Shown here piece after piece: positions 52,066 through 60,443 of a DNA stretch of 64,000 bases. Both the position numbers and the translations under genes were made by a program. The number at the start of each line of letters is the position of its first letter. Within the stretch, counting starts at the first letter, position 1. Source of the stretch: an uncultured Bacteroidales bacterium (GTDB lineage Bacteria > Bacteroidota > Bacteroidia > Bacteroidales > UBA932); contig CAMBRR010000002.1 in NCBI GenBank assembly GCA_945870315.1, positions 1-64,000 on the forward strand, written 5' to 3'. The notes beneath the pieces were generated by a model, which saw only the letters and a program-made list of their open reading frames with translations, searched no databases and was not told where the DNA came from.

Positions 52066-53076
52066 TTACCTGACCGCGAATTTAACAATCATTTCCGAAA
52101 CAAACGACTCCCCCGCAGATACTTCATATCCCCCACGAGAAGGAAAACGCTTGTAATATTTCGCATAATTGGCCGTATCCCAGATAAACGACCTGGTCTG
52201 AAGGTCTGTAGCGCCTTCAAGGACGTGATCCTGAATGAAGACCTCAACTCCGTTGATGTCGTGCCAAGCGTAGAATTCGCACTTGCCTTCGGCATCCAGC
52301 TTATTATCTCCGCTAGAATCAAATGTTACCATTTTCATATCCTCATTACAGCCTCTGTCCGCAAGGTTGTGACCGATGCAGCAAATCCCACAGTACCAGT
52401 ACATAGGAAGAGACTCGCTAAAAGTAAGTGAATTGCGGGTTGCATATGAAGACGATTCGAATGTAGTGACCTTTTCGTGAATGGCAATCTTCCGATGATC
52501 AGAAGCGACAAAGGAGCCATTGATTTTGGAACCGGTCTTGTGAAGCGTAGATAACTGACGATAACTAAACTTGCTGCAAGGAAGCCATTCGAAAGAGGCA
52601 GAAGTATCTACAGGCTTCCCGTCAGCAAGGAACTCCACGCCGCATCCTTCCTCGATGTCAATGCGTTCGTCACCGTGAAATCCTCCTGTAAAATCTGCCA
52701 TTGTGGACTCGTCAGAATAATCCCGGATAACGCACTCATTTTCCCCATCGGTAAGCAACCTGTCCACAAGAGTGGTAAAGTTGCCGTCCTTCCAAAGGGC
52801 GAGGACTGCTCCGTTGATGCGCCACAGGTTCATATATTTTTCTTCCGACAAATCCTTGTAGTGGTTCAGAGAGACTATGAAATATTTGCTTGGTACAGTC
52901 TCATCCTGAAGAGCAATCTGGAAGGTTTCTTTGGAGCCTTCAGAGATAAATTTCACCATCACTTCAGGAAGATCTTCTGTCTCCTTCCCGTTTGAAGGGA
53001 CTTCCTTTCCCGAACAAGAACAAAGACAGGAACAAAATAGGACAAAAGCCCCGGCAAATGAATATAAAGTCTTCAT
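52066..53076 (-). CDS. Unrecognised lipoprotein in the GH31/GH109 operon
   Basis: This 336-residue lipoprotein (signal FAGAFVLFCSCLCSC) matches no family I can name. It is beta-rich with many aromatic residues. Conserved-looking polar motifs are GGFHGDERIDIEEGCG (about residue 135), MYWYCGICCIGHNLADRGCNEDM (about 230) and FYAWHDINGVEVFIQDH (about 270), where the His, Asp and Glu residues could form a metal or catalytic site. Eight or more cysteines lie in the mature part. The ATG at 53076 is chosen over a TTG two codons upstream. It sits 2 bp after the GH31 stop, so it is surely co-transcribed with GH31 and GH109. Confidence 0.6.
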   Translation of the reverse strand: MKTLYSFAGAFVLFCSCLCSCSGKEVPSNGKETEDLPEVMVKFISEGSKETFQIALQDETVPSKYFIVSLNHYKDLSEEKYMNLWRINGAVLALWKDGNFTTLVDRLLTDGENECVIRDYSDESTMADFTGGFHGDERIDIEEGCGVEFLADGKPVDTSASFEWLPCSKFSYRQLSTLHKTGSKINGSFVASDHRKIAIHEKVTTFESSSYATRNSLTFSESLPMYWYCGICCIGHNLADRGCNEDMKMVTFDSSGDNKLDAEGKCEFYAWHDINGVEVFIQDHVLEGATDLQTRSFIWDTANYAKYYKRFPSRGGYEVSAGESFVSEMIVKFAVR

Positions 53077-53078
53077 AT

Positions 53079-55910
53079 TCAATCAAATTTAACTATTATT
53101 GATTTACCCTCATATCTGACATCTTCAGCCGCAATTACTCCTTCCGGAGTATGTAGCCTGCATCTGAATGTCCTCCATTCCGGATCACCGGTATATTGAC
53201 CTTCAGAAGTTCCGACAGTCAGTGTCCTGCCTGCATCATTCCACTTGAAAGGAATGAGACGGCTTTCTCCTTCCTCGTAAGCATAGTCAAGTCCATTGTC
53301 TTCATACAGAGTGAATTGTCCGTCATTGCCCGCATAAACATCGATTGTCATTGACTCTGGCAGGAATTCATCCACATACTGCATAGGCTCAACCTTAGGA
53401 ATTATTGCTCCGGACGGTACATAAACAGGTATTCTGTCATATGGGGCATCCACAAGGGCCCATTTACCTCCTTCAAGGACTGTAGAACCTTCCAACTGAT
53501 ACCACAACCTTCCGGCAGGGAAATACATCCGTCTTTCCCTCTGACCATACTCACATACAGGAGCGACCATAAATGAAGGCCCAAACATAAACTGGTCGGA
53601 GATATCGCCTACTGCCGCATCATACTGAAAGTCCATAAAAAGAGGACGCATAATGGTATAATCCTCATAATGGACAAGCCCTGCAAGAGAATAGATATAA
53701 GGCATCAAGGCATATCTCATCCGTGTGTATTTTTCGAAGGACTCATAACAAGGATGACCCTGAGGAGCTATATTCCATATCTCTCGGAAAGGATATTGGC
53801 CATGCCCTCGGTACAAAGGACAGAATACGCCGAACTGGTACCACCTGGCATTGAGTTCACGCCATTCTTCCTCATCAGGAGTGACTTCTCCTGTGCGATT
53901 GAAAAGATTCTGAGCTGCAATATATCGGCTTTCGACGGTAAATCCGCCCAAATCCTGAGTCCAGTATGGGATACCGCAGATTGAAAAGTTCAGACCTGCT
54001 GCTATCTGAGCCCGCATTTCTTCCCAGCGGGCAGCTATGTCCCCACTCCACACAGCAGTGGAATAGTTCTGGATGCCGGCAAAGGCAGACCTTGTCAGGA
54101 TGAACACCCTCGAATCTCCATCCCGTCTTTGACCGTTATAGACAGCCTTGGCATTCTCAAGCGGATAAGCATTAAAATATTTGGTTGAACTTCCACAGGA
54201 TGTCGGCCCACAAAGATCTTTTCGATATTGGATATCAGTGCATTTGCACACGCCCGCCTCACTTGCATCAAGCCACCAGGCATCGAAACCAAGGGGAACC
54301 AGATGGTCTGATATCTGCTTCCAAAACAATTTCTTGGCGCCATCGTCATATGCATCATAGAACGAATACATATAACCTGGACCAATCCAATCCCTGATGC
54401 TGTCACGCACTGCCTGAGGGTACATCCATCCCTTTGAATCAAATTCGTTGAAATGTTCTGTACCTACATAAAACTTCGGCCACACAGATATCATTATGTT
54501 AATATTCATCCCATGCAGGGAATCCACCATAGCCTTAGGATCAGGGAAGCGCAGTGAATCAAACTCGTGAGTACCCCAGGCATCATCCTTCCAGTAATTC
54601 CAATCAAGAACGATATTATCCAACGGGAGTCTCCTCTTCCTGAATTCTGCAGCAGTCTGGAGAATCTGGTCCTGAGTTTTGTACCTTTCACGGCTCTGCC
54701 AATAGCCAAGTGCCCATTTCGGCATCATCTGAGCCTTACCGGTAAGAGTTCTGTAACCCTTAACCACCTGGTCAGCAGTCTCTCCGGCTATGAAATACCA
54801 GTCAATGCAATCCGCGGCCTCGAAAGTCCACCTTTGAAGTCCCCGTTCAGCTTCAGATATAGGTAGTTTAGCCTTCAGGCTGCAATAGGAATCCTTTGAA
54901 TCCGGTCTCCACTCAATGCGAAGATGTTTAGTTTCACCTTTATTGAAGTCAACTGAGAACTTCCAGGTATTCGGATTCCAGGCAGCGCGCCATCTCTCCG
55001 GCACCACTTCTTCCGAATCCAACAACACCCTCACATATCCACCATAATACAAAGAAAAATCATATCTTCCTGACTCCAACGCCTTCACATCTCCCTCAAA
55101 CACGACTGAAGCACCTTTCAGCCTTACCTCATCGGGGACATTCTCCACGTGGGAGAGCTTATCTTCGCGGCTCAGGAAACTGAAATCCACAATCGATTCC
55201 CTGCGGACATATACACTTCCGTTCTGCTGAGTGTAGGTTCCTGTCAAAGCACCAGGGACTCCATCCGTGTCACTCACAGCAAAAACATCCGTAAGTTGCA
55301 GATAATCAGCAGGATTACCCCATTTTGCAAGGGAATAGTTATCAAAGTAGAGACCATATCCCTTGTTTGAATATATATAAGGTATGGACACCTTGGAGTT
55401 ATATTGGAACAAGATTTCATCCCTTCCCTTGTAGTTATATTCTCCGCTCTGGTGCTGTCCCAGTCCATAAAAAGCCTCGTCGTCTGGGGACTCAAAGGTA
55501 CAAGTAAACCCGAAACGGGCATCCGGAGCGGCTGAAGGCAAGAATGTTTTTCCTCCACCCGACATCTCTTTCAAAAGGAGCTTTCCATCTGAAGAGAAGA
55601 AAGAAACCGCACCGGTTGACTTCAGCACTGATGCAGTTGCCTTCGATGTAGAGACAAACACCGTATCGCCATTTTCGCTTACCTTATATTCAGAAAAACG
55701 AGGTTGTTCCTTTATTACGAGAGACTTGGTCTTCGGGAAACTCGCAGCATCAGTAGCCGATATGCGAAAAATCCCATCTGCAACCGGCTGTACCCTCACC
55801 TTATGGGCTGGAGTATCTCCCTCCGGCTTCACATTGATGATAACTCCTCCCCTGGTGCATGACAGCACCAGAAGAGGAATCATCGCATACATTACTAACC
55901 GAAAACTCAT
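53079..55910 (-). CDS. GH31 alpha-xylosidase with PA14 insert
   Basis: This 943-residue lipoprotein (signal MIPLLVLSC) has the GH31 N-terminal beta-sandwich with YGLGQHQSGEYNYKG. A PA14-like insert (about residues 225-355) precedes the catalytic barrel. The nucleophile is Asp in FDAWWLDASEAG and the acid/base Asp lies in WSGDIAARWEEM. GPTSCGSSTKYFNAYPL after the nucleophile and the PA14 insert are features of Bacteroidetes and Cellvibrio alpha-xylosidases that strip xylose from xyloglucan oligosaccharides. Alpha-glucosidase activity is the alternative. It lies 2 bp after the second FISUMP-like lipoprotein gene. Confidence 0.87.
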   Translation of the reverse strand: MSFRLVMYAMIPLLVLSCTRGGVIINVKPEGDTPAHKVRVQPVADGIFRISATDAASFPKTKSLVIKEQPRFSEYKVSENGDTVFVSTSKATASVLKSTGAVSFFSSDGKLLLKEMSGGGKTFLPSAAPDARFGFTCTFESPDDEAFYGLGQHQSGEYNYKGRDEILFQYNSKVSIPYIYSNKGYGLYFDNYSLAKWGNPADYLQLTDVFAVSDTDGVPGALTGTYTQQNGSVYVRRESIVDFSFLSREDKLSHVENVPDEVRLKGASVVFEGDVKALESGRYDFSLYYGGYVRVLLDSEEVVPERWRAAWNPNTWKFSVDFNKGETKHLRIEWRPDSKDSYCSLKAKLPISEAERGLQRWTFEAADCIDWYFIAGETADQVVKGYRTLTGKAQMMPKWALGYWQSRERYKTQDQILQTAAEFRKRRLPLDNIVLDWNYWKDDAWGTHEFDSLRFPDPKAMVDSLHGMNINIMISVWPKFYVGTEHFNEFDSKGWMYPQAVRDSIRDWIGPGYMYSFYDAYDDGAKKLFWKQISDHLVPLGFDAWWLDASEAGVCKCTDIQYRKDLCGPTSCGSSTKYFNAYPLENAKAVYNGQRRDGDSRVFILTRSAFAGIQNYSTAVWSGDIAARWEEMRAQIAAGLNFSICGIPYWTQDLGGFTVESRYIAAQNLFNRTGEVTPDEEEWRELNARWYQFGVFCPLYRGHGQYPFREIWNIAPQGHPCYESFEKYTRMRYALMPYIYSLAGLVHYEDYTIMRPLFMDFQYDAAVGDISDQFMFGPSFMVAPVCEYGQRERRMYFPAGRLWYQLEGSTVLEGGKWALVDAPYDRIPVYVPSGAIIPKVEPMQYVDEFLPESMTIDVYAGNDGQFTLYEDNGLDYAYEEGESRLIPFKWNDAGRTLTVGTSEGQYTGDPEWRTFRCRLHTPEGVIAAEDVRYEGKSIIVKFD

Positions 55911-55912
55911 AT

Positions 55913-58051
55913 TTACCTATTGTCGGTGTCTTTCTGACACCTTACCGGGGCTGCGAACGCCCTGTTCAATTGTTTCATTGCAAATGTATTTCCATCTACT
56001 GTAAAATGGAACTCATATGGCTGATTCATAGTCGCACCACCTATCCTGTTAGTCCATCTAACGCCATATGATGTCACTCCGTTTACACCTGTCGATTCGG
56101 TTTTCCAATAATAGTCTGTGCCGTTCGATGCAAGTTGCATATTGTTGGCATATCTTCCGCAGGCGATAAAGAAATTGCCATCAGCTCTGACACCGTACCT
56201 TCCCTTATTGGTCGAATCAAATTGGCGGGAGGAATCATTTAGGACATCAGTATAAGAAATCTGATCTGCTACCCTCCATCCTTTCGGACAAGGGTCAAAA
56301 ATTGTCTTCTTTCCAACAGCATCCGCTTTTGAAGAAACACAGCCCCAAAGGTCTCCGACTTCATCCGTCTGCCACTGCAGAATCGGAGTCCCTGTTTTAT
56401 CTGATTCTTTGTAGATAATACCGACAGGATGAGCAATCGACTCCTCCACAGACAGTGGTCCTGGCACACCAGGTACACTGCCTTTGGTGTAGACTCCATA
56501 ATACTCGCAAGGCTTTGCATCATTTGCATAGAAGATTGGCATCGGACGTCCCCAAACATAATAGTTGATGGTCCTGTATGCCACATCTACATTTCCGTCC
56601 GCTCTATTGTTCTTCGTCCAGATTTCAATGTTAGTTGTAGCCTGTCCTATGTCCATATTGGCAAGAGAATACTTTCCTACCGCCTGCAGGGTTGTTCCAT
56701 CTGCCGCAATGTTCCAGAATGTCCAGGACCACAGTATTTTATTGTCCTTAATCATCAGCAGGATAGGAGAACCTGCAATGGCATAGGAATTCTCAATGGT
56801 TACTTCTGCATTTTCAGATGTTTTGATTTTATATCCCGTAGGCTTGATATCATTCGATTTGTAATTGTAAACTGCACAAGTATAAGTATTACTTCCTGTA
56901 CCGTTCCCATTTTCTCCAGCTACTCCCACCTTAGCCCACTCGAAGGATGCGCCCCGAGGGTCCACGACTTTTCTGAAGTCTCCCCTAGCCTTTGTACTTA
57001 TGGTCACAGATCCCGGATATTCATCTTTCGGAGTGTAAGTAGCATTTGTAATCGTCAACCCGTTTTTGCATTGGATGATATATGTATTGGCATCTCCATA
57101 TGCATAACCAAGGCAGGAATATCCCCTCGTTTCAACGGATTCAAACCACTGTGAGGCATCGTTGTCATTCAGGGTAAGGTCCTTGAGTACAATCTCATTG
57201 ATACATCCGCCCTTAAGGTTGACATTGGAGAATTTGAGTGGAAGAGTTACAGATGTAGCTGTAGCGTCCTCATACAGATTCAAGGCCAGCCATACTTCAG
57301 AGCCTGCAAAATCAGCTGGAAAACTTGAGAACCAGAATGTCTGGGAACCATCTGACAATGGTTTAGGAGAGGAGACATTGAGTTGCACCCAAGGCTTAGC
57401 GTTTTTCGTAGGTTCCAGAGAGGATGTTGACCAGTCGAATTTGAATTCTCCTGAAAGCGGTTTAGGAGAGGCGCTCTTATCTACAAGGCAGAGAGAAACG
57501 ACCTTATATGAGGCCAGTGCGGAAGAACTCACATCCACTTTGAAATATGCCAAAGGATGCTCGAGAGAAAAATCAACCTGTCCGTCAGAAACGGTACCCA
57601 CAGCATAGGCAAATCCATTCGAAAACATTCCAGCACTTTCCCCTAAAATGCTCTGTATCTGCTCCGGAGCAAGTTCTGAAGTCATTATCCCACCTTCAAC
57701 GGAAGCCGCATCTTTGTAAGGATAATAAATATTGACAGACTCTCCTTCAGAAACCAATGCCGGAGCCTCGAACACTCCGCTCTCAGCTTCAGTAATCTCT
57801 GCCTTTGAATTCTGTGTTTTAGATGCAAATATTCCAAGCGCATCTTCCGCAGACCAGTTGAACTTATAGAAATTATTCTCCTGGTCCTTGTCAGAAACGG
57901 TTATTTTAGTCATTGGATTATGGCTAACTAGGCGCAAAGTACTGTAATCCAACTCCCCTACGGCCCCATTGTCTGCAATTTCCTCATTGATACAAGAAAC
58001 TATAGAGACAGCAAAGGCGACTACCAAAGTTATATCCAGTAATTTTTTCAT
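55913..58051 (-). CDS. Fimbrillin/FISUMP-like surface lipoprotein (second paralog)
   Basis: This 712-residue lipoprotein (signal FAVSIVSCINE) starts with a fimbrillin-like region (NPMTKITVSDKDQ, then WSAEDALGIFAS) followed by beta-sandwich modules. Its C-terminal FISUMP-type domain has TIFDPCPKGWRVADQIS, YGVRADGNFF and the end APVRCQKDTDNR. It is paralogous to the protein at 58257-60416; GDANTYIIQCKNG and VDPRGASFEWA are shared. In the PUL it probably acts as a surface glycan-binding protein. Its ATG overlaps the stop of a 51-aa ORF (ATGA), suggesting translational coupling. GH31 follows 2 bp later. Confidence 0.75.
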   Translation of the reverse strand: MKKLLDITLVVAFAVSIVSCINEEIADNGAVGELDYSTLRLVSHNPMTKITVSDKDQENNFYKFNWSAEDALGIFASKTQNSKAEITEAESGVFEAPALVSEGESVNIYYPYKDAASVEGGIMTSELAPEQIQSILGESAGMFSNGFAYAVGTVSDGQVDFSLEHPLAYFKVDVSSSALASYKVVSLCLVDKSASPKPLSGEFKFDWSTSSLEPTKNAKPWVQLNVSSPKPLSDGSQTFWFSSFPADFAGSEVWLALNLYEDATATSVTLPLKFSNVNLKGGCINEIVLKDLTLNDNDASQWFESVETRGYSCLGYAYGDANTYIIQCKNGLTITNATYTPKDEYPGSVTISTKARGDFRKVVDPRGASFEWAKVGVAGENGNGTGSNTYTCAVYNYKSNDIKPTGYKIKTSENAEVTIENSYAIAGSPILLMIKDNKILWSWTFWNIAADGTTLQAVGKYSLANMDIGQATTNIEIWTKNNRADGNVDVAYRTINYYVWGRPMPIFYANDAKPCEYYGVYTKGSVPGVPGPLSVEESIAHPVGIIYKESDKTGTPILQWQTDEVGDLWGCVSSKADAVGKKTIFDPCPKGWRVADQISYTDVLNDSSRQFDSTNKGRYGVRADGNFFIACGRYANNMQLASNGTDYYWKTESTGVNGVTSYGVRWTNRIGGATMNQPYEFHFTVDGNTFAMKQLNRAFAAPVRCQKDTDNR

Positions 58052-58203
58052 AATATATTCATTTCATCATTTTCAACATCGAATTGACTTAAAAATGACC
58101 TTTGGATAGAATTTCCATAAGCACCTCCTGCTGAGGCAGAAAGGACAGCCGAATCTATTTCGAAATTCAGTGTATGAATTTCAGGAGTCATATAAGTGCT
58201 CAT
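58048..58203 (-). CDS. Short ORF (51 aa), coupled to the downstream lipoprotein
   Basis: An uninterrupted ORF from ATG 58203 (a second in-frame ATG at 58191 gives 47 aa) to TGA 58048 fills most of the 205-bp gap between the two paralogous lipoprotein genes. The stop overlaps the next gene's ATG by 4 bp. The peptide reads MSTYMTPEI... and contains SASAGG near the middle, then an acidic C-terminus. Short peptides with a YxxPEI start and an A-S-G-G centre are, as far as I recall, frequent in Bacteroidetes, but their role is unknown. It could be a small protein, a double-glycine-type precursor, or a leader ORF. Confidence 0.5.
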   Translation of the reverse strand: MSTYMTPEIHTLNFEIDSAVLSASAGGAYGNSIQRSFLSQFDVENDEMNIL

Positions 58204-58256
58204 ATAGTATTTTTATCTGAATTGTTTATTCTATGCATTTTATTACACTCGGGACT

Positions 58257-60416
58257 TTACCTATTGTCGGTGTCAAGTACACAGCGGACTGGAGCGCTGA
58301 CACTCTTGTTGTAGGTGGCGCGTCTCGGAGCTGCCTTGGAAGCTGAACTTCTGACATACAGAGCATTGCCCTGAGTATTTCCGGACACATTGGTCCATAA
58401 CAAGCCGTGTGACGAAGTAGAAGCGGAACCATTCTCACCGCCTCCCATAGTTGCAAGACGTCCGTTTGTACTTGTCTTTCCATTTCCATAACCGCAGCAA
58501 ACAAACTGAACACCGCCGATCTTTACTCCAGGATAACCTGCATTATCCACATACTCAATGGAATTGGCATCTGGATATTCTTCACCAATCCTAGTCGCCC
58601 AGATGGCATCCGGAACCCTCCAGCCCTTAGGGCAAGGGTCGTAAATAGACTTGATACCCTCTTTTTCAAGATCACCCGAAGTACTACCCCAGAACTTGTT
58701 GTTAGGCTCAGAACACCAGTTTGCCTGGTCAGTTGCATCAACAGGACTGAGAATCAGTCCAACAGGATTTTCAAGAGACTGAGCAATTGTCAGAGGATCT
58801 GACAATATAGCCATGCACTGCTCGCTTGTAACAGGATTCGAGCCATCGTGGCCACCTGTCAAAGTCCAATATGAAGTCCAGAACACAGGCATAGACCTTC
58901 CCCACTGATAATAATTAGCTGTTCTGTAGATAACATCCGGATTGGTTCCCTTCTTGTTCGCAGTCCAAGTATCGTACTGGGTTGAAGAAATACCGATTTC
59001 CATAGGAGCCACCTTGTAGCCACATAGGTCATAAGCCTCAACCTTGGTTCCGTCAGCAGCGATATTCCAGAACGTCCAGGCCCAAAGAGTCTTGCCATCT
59101 TTCTTCATCAGAAGGATAGGAGAACCAGCAAGAGCACTGACATTCTTCACTGTTACAGTATAATTTCCGTCATAGCTGAACTCATAGCCATCTGGACTAA
59201 TTACAGAGTCATATCCGGCAGTTCTGCAGGTATATACAACTCCAGCGGCATTGGTCGCCCATTCGAAAGTAGCTCCGCGTGGATCCACTGCATTGTAGAA
59301 GTTTCCACGGGCACGGATATCTATCTTAACTTCATCAGGGATGTCAGGATTAGGAGTATAGGTTGCACCAGTGTAGGTAGTTCCATTCTTGCACTGGATG
59401 AAATATGTATTGGCATCACCGTAAGCGACTCCATTGCCTGCGAGGTAACGGGTTTCCGAAGCGACATACCAGTCACCTGCACCGTTCATCGAAGTATTGA
59501 GGCCAGAAAGGTCAATCTTTGTAGTCTGTCCGGCAACAAACTTGAGGTCTTTCTGTTTGGTAGGGATGGTAAGGCTGCTGCCGTCCTGGTTCTGGAGTTC
59601 AACGATAACCCACAATTCCTTGCCTGTAAAATCTACTGGAAGAATGTTCAGATAGATATTCTGAACGGCTCCGGAGGTCAATGCAACAGGCTGGTCCACA
59701 GTTACTGACACCCTATTGAGAGGCTCTCCAGTCTGTATGATTTCCAAAGTTTCAGGATTGAGGTTGAATCCTCCAGCCATAGGGGTGTTGTTATCATCAT
59801 AAATCGACACCCTTGTAGGTGAATAACCTGTAAGTTCAGTCGTGGTAATGGAAACCTGGGCAAGAGCCGTAACCGGGTTGAGTTCAAACTTGAAAGTCTC
59901 GTCAACTCCAGGGATGGCTGTGCAATATGCCATTGCAAAGCAGTCTGCCGCCACATTCGGAGCAACTTGCTTCTGAGCATCATCAATACTCAAACCATAA
60001 ATGATTCCCTTGTTATAGACAAGGTCCTTACTGTAAGGAGAATAGATCATAAATTTATTCTCTCCCTGGACCAGGTCCATCGGCTGCGAGTTGAATACTC
60101 CGATATTTTTCCCATCGTAAGGAGAAGGAGTATAGTTATTGATGTTCTCTCCCGTTTCCTCATCAATGACAGGAGCGATATTTTCAACATATCCTTCGAT
60201 GTAGGCTGGTTTGTTGATGATTTTAACATCCTCCATAGCAGAATAGACTCCAATTGCGGAATTTGTCTTCCAGGTGAAGCCTTCAGTTGCTACCGTACCT
60301 TCAAATTTGTAGGTGGTGTTTGGTTCAGGAACCGGATAAACAGGTCCTTTTGGCTCTTTTTGGCAAGAAACTGCTAATGCAGCCATTGCACAGAATAACA
60401 AAACTGATTTTTTCAT
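58257..60416 (-). CDS. Fimbrillin/FISUMP-like surface lipoprotein (first paralog)
   Basis: This 719-residue lipoprotein (signal CAMAALAVSCQKE) has an N-terminal fimbrillin-like domain (TEGFTWKTNSAIGVYSAMED, then KFMIYSPYSKDLVY), middle modules and a C-terminal FISUMP-type domain (SIYDPCPKGWRVPDAIW, FVCCGYGNG, end APVRCVLDTDNR). It follows SusD by 27 bp, the position of the surface glycan-binding protein in most PULs. Together with its paralog it probably forms a two-SGBP set. No enzyme motif is visible. Confidence 0.75.
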   Translation of the reverse strand: MKKSVLLFCAMAALAVSCQKEPKGPVYPVPEPNTTYKFEGTVATEGFTWKTNSAIGVYSAMEDVKIINKPAYIEGYVENIAPVIDEETGENINNYTPSPYDGKNIGVFNSQPMDLVQGENKFMIYSPYSKDLVYNKGIIYGLSIDDAQKQVAPNVAADCFAMAYCTAIPGVDETFKFELNPVTALAQVSITTTELTGYSPTRVSIYDDNNTPMAGGFNLNPETLEIIQTGEPLNRVSVTVDQPVALTSGAVQNIYLNILPVDFTGKELWVIVELQNQDGSSLTIPTKQKDLKFVAGQTTKIDLSGLNTSMNGAGDWYVASETRYLAGNGVAYGDANTYFIQCKNGTTYTGATYTPNPDIPDEVKIDIRARGNFYNAVDPRGATFEWATNAAGVVYTCRTAGYDSVISPDGYEFSYDGNYTVTVKNVSALAGSPILLMKKDGKTLWAWTFWNIAADGTKVEAYDLCGYKVAPMEIGISSTQYDTWTANKKGTNPDVIYRTANYYQWGRSMPVFWTSYWTLTGGHDGSNPVTSEQCMAILSDPLTIAQSLENPVGLILSPVDATDQANWCSEPNNKFWGSTSGDLEKEGIKSIYDPCPKGWRVPDAIWATRIGEEYPDANSIEYVDNAGYPGVKIGGVQFVCCGYGNGKTSTNGRLATMGGGENGSASTSSHGLLWTNVSGNTQGNALYVRSSASKAAPRRATYNKSVSAPVRCVLDTDNR

Positions 60417-60443
60417 TTTAGTATTGATTGATTGGTTATTATT

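Noticed and set aside
56429..57154. 241-codon plus-strand ORF
   Set aside because: It is antisense to the FISUMP-like lipoprotein gene and rich in Cys, Ile and Ser as expected of a shadow frame.
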